Shown here one piece after another: positions 1 through 7,576 of a stretch of DNA of 64,000 nt. Each line of letters starts with the position of its first letter. The stretch's first letter is position 1. The DNA lies in assembly GCF_000196675.2 (NCBI RefSeq), contig NC_015312.1:1426001-1490000 (forward strand), written 5' to 3'. The DNA is from Pseudonocardia benzenivorans CB1190 (GTDB lineage: Bacteria; Actinomycetota; Actinomycetes; Mycobacteriales; Pseudonocardiaceae). The translations under genes and the position numbers were made by a program. The notes under the pieces are model-generated. The model was not told where the DNA came from. It made no database searches and was given only the letters and a program-made list of their open reading frames with translations.

Positions 1-389
1 ACGGCCTCCACGCCGTCGGCCGTAAGGACGTCGCCCTCGACGGCGATGCAGTTCGTGTCCCAGCGCTTGGAGAACTTCTCCGCCACGCCCTCGGCGTCAA
101 GCAGGGGTGTGCGCCCGGCCGCCCGGGTCCATGCCTCGGACCGCTCCTTGGGCAGGTCGACGACCGCGACGTCCGCGCCGAGACCGGCCAGCCGGTTGAC
201 GCACGCCTGGCCGAGGTTCACCCCCGCGCCGCCGGTCACGACGGCCTTCTTGCCGCTGAGGTCCATCAGGTCGGTGACGCGCTTGTCGATGCTGTCGAGG
301 GGAGTGCGCTCCTCGTCCCACCAGTAGGTGGGGTCGGTGCCCTCGTCGACGTCCTTCTGGAGCAGGTTCAACAGGTAGTTCTCACGCAT
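1..389 (-). CDS. SDR family oxidoreductase, N-terminal part (cut by window edge)
   Basis: Reading the minus strand from the ATG at 389 gives 129 residues with no stop before the window edge, so the gene is partial. A short N-terminal extension containing two adjacent tryptophans (YWWDEE) precedes a typical short-chain dehydrogenase start: a VVTGGAGVNLGQ nucleotide-binding loop at about residues 43-54 and a VAVVDLP strand whose Asp suggests NAD preference. The catalytic Tyr-x-x-x-Lys lies outside the window. It has its own promoter, about 130 bp upstream, that carries a GGATCC-centred operator, so it is probably co-induced with the catabolic island. The likely role is oxidation of an alcohol intermediate to a ketone (inference). 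Confidence 0.8.
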   Translation of the reverse strand, partial: MRENYLLNLLQKDVDEGTDPTYWWDEERTPLDSIDKRVTDLMDLSGKKAVVTGGAGVNLGQACVNRLAGLGADVAVVDLPKERSEAWTRAAGRTPLLDAEGVAEKFSKRWDTNCIAVEGDVLTADGVEA

Positions 390-526
390 TCCGGCCTCCT
401 CGGCGAAATGATGTCCACGGCGAAAGTCCGGTTCCGGGATGAGCACCGCGCGGTGGCGCGGAGTCCGGCGTACCAGCCGCCACCAGCCTGATCAATGCCC
501 GGCGTTCGGGGCGAACGTCCGGAAGG

Positions 527-569
527 ACGGTATTGTGTGAATACAATAGTGTCAATATAGGATCCTATA
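527..569 (-). promoter_or_regulatory. Promoter with VanR-like operator for the SDR gene
   Basis: On the minus strand a 14-bp perfect palindrome TATAGGATCCTATA (556-569) is followed 4 bp after GGATCC by TTGACA (555-550), a 17-bp spacer and TACCGT (532-527). The spacer contains a second inverted repeat, TATTGT/ACAATA. The same GGATCC-4-TTGACN-17-TACCGT layout recurs at the ABC transporter and GMC promoters, which makes a shared repressor likely. Confidence 0.7.
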
Positions 570-582
570 CGCGATCCCGTTG

Positions 583-999
583 TCAGGGTGCGCCTCGGAC
601 CGACACCAGCGTCGTGATCCGCCAACTCGCGTCGGCCCCAGGTCGCACCACGAGGTAGAGGACGTCGAACGCCTGGAGCGTCGCTCCCGCTCGGTCGTGG
701 CGGGTGCCGCGCGACCGCACCAGCGCGGCCGTCCGGTCGAGCACGGAGACCTCCAGCGACGCGACGCTCGACCCGCTGTAGCCGAGGGCGTCGAGACGCT
801 GCGTCATGCCGGCGAGCATCCGCCGGACGTCGTCCGCGGTGGGATGGACCGTCGTCCGCCCGTCGGCCACCCGCAGCAGCGGCGCGGTGAAGTACGCGGC
901 GGTGGCGTCCGGGTCGCCGCGCTGGAAGCACGCGACGTAGTCCGTGTACGCGGCGCGCACCGACCGTTCGACCGCCACGGCGTCGGCAGGCGTGGTCAT
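583..999 (-). CDS. NTF2-like / SnoaL-type small protein
   Basis: A 138-residue protein of the size and pattern of the NTF2-like fold: an N-terminal helix with YVACFQRGDPDATAAYF, then alternating strands ending in WRITTLVSVRG. The start is the ATG at 999, preceded by a strong GGAGGGAG site. Family members include ketosteroid-isomerase-like enzymes and non-catalytic binding proteins; no catalytic residue set can be assigned here. It follows the CoA-transferase gene by 73 bp on the same strand and is probably the last gene of the monooxygenase / CoA-transferase operon. A longer in-frame reading upstream overlaps the neighbour and lacks a ribosome site, so it was not used. Confidence 0.7.
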   Translation of the reverse strand: MTTPADAVAVERSVRAAYTDYVACFQRGDPDATAAYFTAPLLRVADGRTTVHPTADDVRRMLAGMTQRLDALGYSGSSVASLEVSVLDRTAALVRSRGTRHDRAGATLQAFDVLYLVVRPGADASWRITTLVSVRGAP

Positions 1000-1072
1000 C
1001 GTCGGCTCCCTCCGTCGGTGGACGGTGTCGGTGAGCGGTGGCGGGTGAATGGCCTCGACGAAGGGGGCGCGG

Positions 1073-2281
1073 TCATCCGGTGCGGGCCCGCACGGACGGC
1101 CTGTCGGTGCCGGGCGCCGGGAACCCCAGCCACTGCCGGATCTCGGCACCCGCGGTGCCCAGGTCGGGCGGGCCCGACCGGTAGGTGGGCGGGGTCTCGG
1201 ACATCCGGAGCGGGTTGCGCACCATGGGCACCCCGTCCACCGTGACGACGGGCTCCAGGCCGAGCCGGTCGGCCAGCTCCACGCCACCGGCGACGTCGTT
1301 GATCGGTCCGCACGGAAGACCGGCCGCCGACAGCAGCTCGAACCAATCCTGCGCGGACCTGCGCGACAGCGCGCCCGCCAGGATGCGACGCAGCTCGACC
1401 CTGTTCTCGTTGCGCAGGCGCATCGAGCGGAACCGTGGGTCGGCGCCGAGCTCGTCGAGGCCGAGGACGCGGCACAGCGTCGCGAACTGCCGGTCGTTGC
1501 CCGCGATGATGACGAGCTCGCCGTCGCCGGTGGCGATGGGCTCGTAGGGGTACAGGCTCGGGTGCTCGTTGCCCATGCGGCGGGGCACGACCCCGCCGGA
1601 GACGTAGGCGGAACTCTGGTTGATCATCGACGACAGCGCGGCCGACAGCAGGTCGATCTCGACGAGCTGACCGGTGCCCGTGCGGTCCCGGTGGCGGAGC
1701 GCGGCCTGGATGCCGACGGCCGCGTGCAATCCCGTCATCACGTCGAAGGCGGCCATCCCGGCCCGCAACGGCCGGCCGTCCGCCTCGCCGGTCAGGCTCA
1801 TGAGGCCGGACACGGCCTGGATGAGCAGGTCGTACCCCGGCAGGTCCGCTCCGCCGCGGGTTCCGAAGCCGCTGATCGCGCAGTAGACGGTGTCCGGCCG
1901 GCGGGCGGCGACGTCGGCGTACCCCAGCCCGAACCGCTCGATCCCGCCCGGCTTGAAGTTGTGGATGACGACGTCGGCGCGCGCCGAGAGCGCATGCGCC
2001 ACCGCGAGGTCGGCCGGATCGGCGAGATCGAGCGCGATGGAGCGCTTGTTGCGGTTGACCGCCTGGAAGTAGGTGGAGACGCCGTCCCTGACCGGTGGGG
2101 TGAAGGCCCGGGTGTCGTCACCGGCCGGGGACTCGACCTTGACGACGTCGGCCCCGAGGTCCCCGAGCAGCATGGCGCAGTAGGGCCCGGCGACGATCCG
2201 TGAGAAGTCGGCCACCACCAGGCCGGACAGCGGCCCCCGCGGCGTGGGCGCCGGGTGGAGATCGGACACCGGCGCGCTCAC
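1073..2281 (-). CDS. CaiB/BaiF-type (family III) CoA-transferase
   Basis: The 402-residue protein has the family III CoA-transferase pattern: GLVVADFSRIVAGPYCAMLLGDLGADVVKVE near the N-terminus, VNRNKRSIALDL at about 76-87, and the catalytic aspartate in AFDVMTGLHAA (Asp180). These enzymes move CoA between acyl-CoA and a free acid through an aspartyl anhydride. The start is a GTG at 2281 that overlaps the stop of the upstream monooxygenase (GTGA), so the two are translationally coupled. In context it probably activates the carboxylic acid made after ring opening (inference). A much longer upstream extension in the same frame runs antisense-free through the monooxygenase gene and is not coding. 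Confidence 0.9.
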   Translation of the reverse strand: MSAPVSDLHPAPTPRGPLSGLVVADFSRIVAGPYCAMLLGDLGADVVKVESPAGDDTRAFTPPVRDGVSTYFQAVNRNKRSIALDLADPADLAVAHALSARADVVIHNFKPGGIERFGLGYADVAARRPDTVYCAISGFGTRGGADLPGYDLLIQAVSGLMSLTGEADGRPLRAGMAAFDVMTGLHAAVGIQAALRHRDRTGTGQLVEIDLLSAALSSMINQSSAYVSGGVVPRRMGNEHPSLYPYEPIATGDGELVIIAGNDRQFATLCRVLGLDELGADPRFRSMRLRNENRVELRRILAGALSRRSAQDWFELLSAAGLPCGPINDVAGGVELADRLGLEPVVTVDGVPMVRNPLRMSETPPTYRSGPPDLGTAGAEIRQWLGFPAPGTDRPSVRARTG

Positions 2282-4080
2282 TCGAACTCGAGCCCGGCGT
2301 ACTCGCCCGAGGACCGCCACTCCGCGAGCAGCTTGCTGAACGGCAGGATGCCGCGCGCGTACGGACCGTTGCGCCGGAACAGGGCCAGGTCGGGCTGGCC
2401 CTCGTTGTTGTAGTACGACGGCGTGCACGACTCGAGGAAGTCGGCCGACGCCGTCGACGAGCTGATGACGGTCTGCACCCACTCGTCCTCTGCGGCCTCG
2501 GTGATGTCGACCGTGGTGGCCTGCCGGTCGCGTGCCTCGCGGATGATGTTCGAGATGTGCTTCGCCATCTCGTCCAGCGGGTGGGTCTGGTTGGACGCGA
2601 CGCCGGTCTGGAAGTACGACACGACGAAGAAGTTGGGGAAGTTGTGGGTCTGGGCCCCGAACAGCGTCGAGATCCCGTCCTTCCACTTGTCGCTGAGCGC
2701 CTGGCCGCTGCGCCCGAAGACGTCGTAGCCGAGGCGGGTCTTGAGGTCCTGCCGGATGCTCGCGAAACCGGTCGCGTAGACCAGCGTGTCGATCCGGTAC
2801 TCCTCGCCCGCGACGACGATGCCGTTCTCGGTGACCCGGTCCGGGCCCTTGCCGTGGGTGTCCACGAGCGTGACGTTCGGCCTGTTGAACGCCTGCAGGT
2901 ACTCGTCGTGGAAGCAGGGGCGCTTGCACAGGAACCGGTAGTAGGGCCGCAGTGCCTCCGCGGTCACCGGGTCGTGGACGATCTCCCCGACCCGGGCACG
3001 TATCGACTCCATGTGCTGGAAGTCGGCCAGTTCCATCGCCTCGGCCTGCGACCCGGTCACCGGCCTGGTCTTGCGCAGGTGGTGGAAGACGCGGGTCCAG
3101 GCGTCGTCGACCAGGTCGACGTCGGTCTCCTCACCGGCGATGCACGCCGAGAAGTTCTCGATCCGCGCGCGCTGCCACCCCGGCTCGAGCGAGGCGACCC
3201 ACTCGGGATCGGTGGGCCGGTTCTCCCGGACGTCGACGATCGCCGGCGTGCGCTGGAAGACGAAGACGTGCTCGGCGTCCTTCGCCAGCATCGGGACGCA
3301 CTGGACGGCGGTGGCGCCGCTGCCGATGACGCCGACGACCTTGTCGCGCAGCTTGTGCAGGTTGCCGTAGCTGTCGCCGCCGGTGTGCTCGTAGTCCCAC
3401 CGAGACGTGTGGAACGACGTGCCCCGGAAGTCCTCGATGCCGGGGATCCCGGGCAGCTTCGGGTGCAGGAACGTCCCGAAGGTCATGCAGACGTACTTCG
3501 ACCGGAACCTGTCACCGCGGTCGGTCGAGACGATCCACACGCCGTCGTCCTCGTTCCACCGGACGTCGGTCACGCGCGTCTGCAGCAGCGCGTCGCGGTA
3601 GAGGTCGAAGTGCCGCGCGAACATCTGGCAGTACCCGAAGATCTCCGGCCCCTTGGCGTACTTCTCGGTCGGCATGTAGCCGACCTCCTCCAGGAGCGGC
3701 AGGTAGACGTAGGACTCGACGTCGCACGCGATCCCGGGGTAGCGGTTCCAGTACCAGGTCCCGCCGAAGTCCCCACCCTGTTCGACGACGCGCAGGCTCG
3801 TGATGCCGGCCTGCCGCAGCCGCGCGCTGAGCAGCAGGCCCGCGAAGCCGCCGCCGATCACGGTGGCCTCGACCTCGTCGGAGACCGGCTCGCGCTCGAT
3901 GCGCTCGACGTACGGGTCCTTGACGTACTCGGCCAGATCACCGTCGCGCGAGATGAACCGGTACTGGTTCGGACCGTCGGCGCGGATCCGCTTGTCGCGC
4001 TCCTGCTTGTACTTGCTGCGGACGGCGTCGACGTCGTAGCCCTCTACCGTCCACGCCGCATCGGCGTTGATCTCTGCCAT
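2278..4080 (-). CDS. Baeyer-Villiger-type flavin monooxygenase (600 aa class)
   Basis: This 600-residue enzyme has an FAD Rossmann motif GGGFAG (about 76-81), the GGTWYWNRYPG segment, the Baeyer-Villiger fingerprint FxGxxxHxxxW as FRGTSFHTSRW (218-228) and a second NADPH-binding GSGATA motif (about 253-258). The long N-terminal extension is typical of the 600-residue class acting on large ring or aryl ketones. The expected reaction is NADPH- and O2-dependent insertion of oxygen next to a ketone, giving an ester or lactone. It is the first gene of an operon with the CoA-transferase (4-base overlap) and the NTF2-like gene. Its upstream region holds both a LacI-like and a VanR-like site. The exact substrate cannot be read from sequence. 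Confidence 0.9.
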   Translation of the reverse strand: MAEINADAAWTVEGYDVDAVRSKYKQERDKRIRADGPNQYRFISRDGDLAEYVKDPYVERIEREPVSDEVEATVIGGGFAGLLLSARLRQAGITSLRVVEQGGDFGGTWYWNRYPGIACDVESYVYLPLLEEVGYMPTEKYAKGPEIFGYCQMFARHFDLYRDALLQTRVTDVRWNEDDGVWIVSTDRGDRFRSKYVCMTFGTFLHPKLPGIPGIEDFRGTSFHTSRWDYEHTGGDSYGNLHKLRDKVVGVIGSGATAVQCVPMLAKDAEHVFVFQRTPAIVDVRENRPTDPEWVASLEPGWQRARIENFSACIAGEETDVDLVDDAWTRVFHHLRKTRPVTGSQAEAMELADFQHMESIRARVGEIVHDPVTAEALRPYYRFLCKRPCFHDEYLQAFNRPNVTLVDTHGKGPDRVTENGIVVAGEEYRIDTLVYATGFASIRQDLKTRLGYDVFGRSGQALSDKWKDGISTLFGAQTHNFPNFFVVSYFQTGVASNQTHPLDEMAKHISNIIREARDRQATTVDITEAAEDEWVQTVISSSTASADFLESCTPSYYNNEGQPDLALFRRNGPYARGILPFSKLLAEWRSSGEYAGLEFE

Positions 4081-4180
4081 TCCGTCTCCTCTGAACTGGC
4101 TCTCGGCCGCATGCGTCCATCCGTGCCGGGACGACCAGTGCGATACGAGCGTGGCCTAGAAGGATACATTCGATAGCTAG

Positions 4181-4190
4181 TTGGATCCAA
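4181..4190 (-). promoter_or_regulatory. VanR-like operator palindrome upstream of the monooxygenase operon
   Basis: TTGGATCCAA is a perfect 10-bp palindrome 91 bp before the monooxygenase start. It matches the core of ATTGGATCCAAT, the operator recognised by the GntR-family repressor VanR of Caulobacter. Reading the minus strand, the TTGGAT half could serve as a weak -35 with TATCCT 18 bp further on as -10, so repressor binding would block this promoter. Confidence 0.55.
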
Positions 4191-4236
4191 GAGATTGCCG
4201 GACCCGGGCCGCTCCGGGATGGCACTTCGACAGTAC

Positions 4237-4288
4237 GTAAACGTTTAAGGTTGTCGGTCACGCTACCGCAGCCCCGGTGGGAAACCAA
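4237..4288 (-). promoter_or_regulatory. Second promoter of the monooxygenase operon with LacI-like operator
   Basis: On the minus strand TTGGTT (4288-4283), 17 bp and TAGCGT (4265-4260) form a plausible core promoter. It is followed 11 bp later by CCTTAAACGTTTAC (palindrome core TAAACGTTTA, 4238-4247). Central-CG palindromes of this kind are typical LacI-family operators. The same sequence lies just after the -10 boxes of the ribAB and aldehyde dehydrogenase promoters. Confidence 0.55.
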
Positions 4289-4296
4289 GGACGCCC

Positions 4297-4356
4297 GTGA
4301 GTGAGGTGCCGGCTCGTCGCCACTCGCGGTGTGGGCTCGTCGCCACTCACGAGGTG
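4297..4356. repeat. Two tandem 23-bp units related to the dispersed GTGAGTGGCGA palindromes
   Basis: Two adjacent copies of a 23-bp unit beginning GGCTCGTCGCCACTC (4311 and 4334) follow a GTGAGTGAGG segment. The elements GTGAGTG and CGCCACTCACGAG are the same building blocks as the 40-bp palindromes at 24.5 and 63.3 kb. This looks like a degenerate or rearranged copy of that repeat in the divergent promoter region between the monooxygenase and ribAB. Confidence 0.4.
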
Positions 4357-4484
4357 TCGGCCCGTGGGAGCGTGGGTCGTGTGCGGGGGTCGCGAGGCCT
4401 GCGCGACGTCCCGGGTCCGCCGGCACACTCGGCCGCCGCGGTCGGTGGTGGCGGACTGTCGGCAGTGGGCTCGATGCGTCGTCC

Positions 4485-4527
4485 TTGACCTGTGACGCGG
4501 CCCGCCCTACTCTGCCTTAAACGTTTA
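4485..4527 (+). promoter_or_regulatory. ribAB promoter with LacI-like operator
   Basis: TTGACC (4485-4490), a 17-bp spacer and TACTCT (4508-4513) form the promoter. TTAAACGTTTA (4517-4527) begins 4 bp after the -10 box and therefore covers the expected transcription start. The aldehyde dehydrogenase promoter at 31.3 kb has the same four parts with nearly the same spacing, so both should answer to one repressor. Confidence 0.65.
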
Positions 4528-4595
4528 GCCCACGTTGCCCAGTGTCGAGCCCCACCCACGAGCGGGCTCCGACCGACGACAGAGCGGGAGCCGGG

Positions 4596-5873
4596 ATGAC
4601 GGACGTGTCACGCGACGAGGCCGATGCCGTCGTCCGCGCGCTGGCGGAGTTCCGGCGCGGCCGGATGATCCTCGTCGTCGACGACGAGGACCGCGAGAAC
4701 GAGGGCGACCTCATCATGGCGGCCCAGTTCGCCACGCCCGAGGCGATGGCGTTCATGATCCGGCACACCAGCGGCCTGATCTGCGTCGCGGTCACCGACG
4801 AGCGCGCGGACGACCTCGACCTGCCCCTGATGACCACGGACAGCAGCGATCCGCGCGGAACCGCGTTCACCGTGACCGTCGACAAGACGGTCGGCACCAC
4901 GACCGGTGTGTCGGCGACGGACCGCGCGGCGACGGTGCAGGCACTGGCCGATCCGGCCACCAGGCCCGCCGACCTGTCGCGGCCGGGTCACGTCTTCCCG
5001 CTCCGCGCACGCCGGGGCGGGGTGCTGCAACGGGCAGGACACACCGAGGCCGCCGCCGACCTGTGCCGCCTCGCCGGCCTGGAGCCCGCCGGTGTCCTCG
5101 CCGAGGTGACCAACCCCGACGGCACGATGACGCGCGGACACGACCTCGAGGCCTTCGCCGCCGAGCACGGCCTGACGACGATCGCCGTCGCCGACCTCGT
5201 CCGGTACCGCAGGAGCAAAGAGTCGCTGGTGCACCGCGAGTCGACCGGTCGGGTCCCCATCGGCGACCACGACTGGGCGGCCGTCGCCTTCCGGTCGGTG
5301 ACCGACGGCGTCGAGCACGTCGCCTTCGTTCTCGGCGACGTCGACCAGCGGGGTGCCGACGGCGCCGGCTCGCCGGTACTGGTGCGCGTCCACTCGGAGT
5401 GCCTGACCGGCGACGTGTTCGGCTCCCGCCGATGCGACTGCGGCGAGCAGCTGGGCGTCGCGCTCGACCGGATCGGACGTGCCGGTCGCGGCGTCGTGGT
5501 CTACCTGCGCGGTCACGAGGGGCGGGGGATCGGGCTGGCGCACAAGCTGCGTGCCTACACGCTGCAGGATCGCGGGCTGGACACCGTCGACGCCAACCTC
5601 GCTCAGGGCCTGCCGGTCGACTCGCGCGAGTACGGCGTCGGCGCGCAGATCCTGCACGATCTCGGCGTCCGCGACGTCCGGCTGATGACCAACAACCCGG
5701 CCAAGTACCGCGGGCTGTCGGGCCACGGTGTGCGTGTGGTCGCGCGCGAGTCGATCGACGTCGCGCCGAACACGGCCAACCTCGCCTATCTCACGACGAA
5801 GCGGGAGCGGATGGACCACGCGTTGCGGCTGCCCGAGCACTCGAGCGTCGACGTCGCCACCGGAACCGCGTAG
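4596..5873 (+). CDS. ribAB: Bifunctional 3,4-DHBP synthase / GTP cyclohydrolase II
   Basis: The N-terminal half is 3,4-dihydroxy-2-butanone-4-phosphate synthase (DDEDRENEGDLIMAA at 29-43, RHTSG, RPGHVFPLRA). The C-terminal half is GTP cyclohydrolase II, with its zinc cysteines C269-x10-C280-x-C282, the GHEGRGIGL loop and TNNPAK. The two domains supply both precursors of riboflavin. The ATG at 4596 was chosen because GGGAG precedes it; an ATG at 4542 would lie only about 20 bp after the operator. A riboflavin gene among FMN-, FAD- and F420-using enzymes is probably a dedicated supply of flavin, and 5-amino-6-ribitylaminouracil for F420, during growth on the inducing substrate. A housekeeping copy elsewhere is expected but not visible. 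Confidence 0.92.
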   Translation: MTDVSRDEADAVVRALAEFRRGRMILVVDDEDRENEGDLIMAAQFATPEAMAFMIRHTSGLICVAVTDERADDLDLPLMTTDSSDPRGTAFTVTVDKTVGTTTGVSATDRAATVQALADPATRPADLSRPGHVFPLRARRGGVLQRAGHTEAAADLCRLAGLEPAGVLAEVTNPDGTMTRGHDLEAFAAEHGLTTIAVADLVRYRRSKESLVHRESTGRVPIGDHDWAAVAFRSVTDGVEHVAFVLGDVDQRGADGAGSPVLVRVHSECLTGDVFGSRRCDCGEQLGVALDRIGRAGRGVVVYLRGHEGRGIGLAHKLRAYTLQDRGLDTVDANLAQGLPVDSREYGVGAQILHDLGVRDVRLMTNNPAKYRGLSGHGVRVVARESIDVAPNTANLAYLTTKRERMDHALRLPEHSSVDVATGTA

Positions 5874-5914
5874 GTCGATCCTGTCCCGCGCCGCTGCGTC
5901 CGTCCCGGGCAGTC

Positions 5915-5967
5915 GTTAAACGTTACAGGCGGGCCGCCCCCTTCTCTGCCCGGCACCCGGGTGCCGG
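5915..5967 (+). promoter_or_regulatory. LacI-like half-conserved operator and 18-bp palindrome before the second monooxygenase
   Basis: GTTAAACGTTAC (5915-5926) matches the other TTAAACGTTTA sites except on its right edge. It is followed by a perfect 18-bp palindrome CCGGCACCCGGGTGCCGG (5950-5967) within the leader of the next gene. The palindrome could fold as a hairpin (terminator or attenuator) or bind a protein. No clear -35/-10 pair was found, so the gene may be read from the ribAB promoter. Confidence 0.4.
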
Positions 5968-5989
5968 ACCTGCTCATCGGAGGTTGACT

Positions 5990-7483
5990 GTGGAACTCAC
6001 CGACCGGATTCCGGCGGCGGACGCGGTGCACGACGTCGTCGTCATCGGAGCCGGGCCGGGAGGGATCTGCGCGGCGATCCTGCTGGCGCGCCGGGGCATC
6101 ACCGACGTGGTCGTCCTCGAACGGTCCGCCGGGATCGGCGGTACCTGGTACAACAACCGCTACCCGGGCCTCGCGTGCGACGTGCCGAGCGATCTCTACT
6201 CGTTCAGCTTCTTCCAGGACTTCGACTGGCCCCGCACGTTCGCCCGTCGACACGAGATGTGTGCCTACGTCGAGGAGGCGGCCGCACGCTTCGGCGTGGC
6301 CGACCGCGTCGTCCTGAACGCCGGCGTGGAGTCGGTGCGCTGGGATGACGCCGCCGGCCGCTGGACCCTCGTCACGTCCACCGGCGACACCGTCCGCGCG
6401 CGGACCGTGGTGGGAGCCGTCGGCATGTTCAACGAGCCGGTCCGGCCCGACATCCCCGGCCTCGACGACTTCGCGGGCGTACTGGTGCACACCGCCGAAT
6501 GGCCCGGCGACGACGTCTCCTTCCTGGAGGGGAAGGCCGTCGGCGTCATCGGGGCCGCGGCCAGCGCCATCCAGCTCGTCCCGGCCGTCGCCCCGATCGC
6601 CGAGCGGCTCGAGGTCTTCCACCGCACCCCGCAGTGGGTGTTCCCGAAGGACGACAGGGTGTTCGACGACGCCGAGCGGGCCGCGCGGCGCAAGGACCCC
6701 GCCATCGTCGCAGCGCTGCGGAAGGAGAGCACCCGGTTCGTCGACAGGCTGTGCGACTACAACAACGAGGCCCTCATGGCCGAGCTCCGCGAGAAGGGCA
6801 TCGCGAACCTCGACGCCGTGCGTGACGAACGGGTGCGTGCGGCGATGCGGCCCGTGCTCCCGATCGGCGCCCAGCGCACGCTGTTGTCGTCCGAGTACTA
6901 CCCCACGTTCAACCGGTCCGACGTCGCGCTGGTGACCGACCCGATCGTCCGGGTGGAACGGGACGGGGTCGTGACGGCCGCCGACGGCCTGCACCGGCTC
7001 GACGTGCTGGTCCTCGCGACGGGGTACGCCGCCCACAAGTTCCTGTCGGTCGTCGACGTGGTCGGCCGGGAGGGCACGGCGCTGCGCGAGGTCTGGAAGG
7101 ACGGCGCGTACGCCTACAAGGGCATGACCGTCGACCGCTTCCCGAACCTGTTCATGCTGTACGGGCCGAACACCAACGGCGGGTCGATCATCGACAAGCT
7201 GGAGACCCAGTCGCGCTACGTGGTCGGCAAGATCGCCCACATCCTGGAGCACGACCTCGCGGCGCTCGAGGTGCGCACCGACGCGGTCGTCGCCTACAAC
7301 GAGAAGCTGGCGCGCGACCTCGACCGCATCCACGCCTGGCGCGTCGACGGCAGCCGCTACTTCCGAGCACCCTCGGGCCGGATCGTCACGCAGTGCCCGT
7401 ACAACCCGACCGAGTACGACGAGCTGACCCGGGTCGACGACCTGGACGACTACACGGTCACGCCGCGCGACGCCGTCGCGTAG
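5990..7483 (+). CDS. Baeyer-Villiger-type flavin monooxygenase (about 500 aa class)
   Basis: A 497-residue FAD/NADPH monooxygenase with GAGPGG (20-25), GGTWYNNRYPG, the fingerprint FAGVLVHTAEW (161-171) and a second Rossmann motif written GAAASA, where the usual GxGxSA has an Ala for the middle Gly. The GTG start at 5990 follows CGGAGG at good spacing. It is only distantly like the 600-residue enzyme at 2.3-4.1 kb, so the island carries two monooxygenases that may act on successive or regioisomeric ketones. It lies 116 bp after ribAB in the same direction. The product should be an ester or lactone; the substrate is unknown. Confidence 0.88.
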   Translation: MELTDRIPAADAVHDVVVIGAGPGGICAAILLARRGITDVVVLERSAGIGGTWYNNRYPGLACDVPSDLYSFSFFQDFDWPRTFARRHEMCAYVEEAAARFGVADRVVLNAGVESVRWDDAAGRWTLVTSTGDTVRARTVVGAVGMFNEPVRPDIPGLDDFAGVLVHTAEWPGDDVSFLEGKAVGVIGAAASAIQLVPAVAPIAERLEVFHRTPQWVFPKDDRVFDDAERAARRKDPAIVAALRKESTRFVDRLCDYNNEALMAELREKGIANLDAVRDERVRAAMRPVLPIGAQRTLLSSEYYPTFNRSDVALVTDPIVRVERDGVVTAADGLHRLDVLVLATGYAAHKFLSVVDVVGREGTALREVWKDGAYAYKGMTVDRFPNLFMLYGPNTNGGSIIDKLETQSRYVVGKIAHILEHDLAALEVRTDAVVAYNEKLARDLDRIHAWRVDGSRYFRAPSGRIVTQCPYNPTEYDELTRVDDLDDYTVTPRDAVA

Positions 7484-7576
7484 CGGCTCTCGCCGTGTTC
7501 CCACGACCCGTTCGTCTCGCCCGGCCGGCGTCGTTCGGGAACCGGTCCCCACTGGTGTCTGGAAAGGAATGTCGTC

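Noticed and set aside
541..570. An integrase attachment site suggested by the palindrome
   Set aside because: No integrase gene or tRNA lies nearby and the palindrome is part of a repeated promoter layout.
2200..4176. A 658-codon open frame on the plus strand opposite the first monooxygenase
   Set aside because: The minus-strand frame holds the Rossmann and Baeyer-Villiger motifs; the plus-strand product has no recognisable domain.
4297..4356. Possible CRISPR-like repeat
   Set aside because: Only two units without spacers, and the sequence matches the dispersed palindromes instead.
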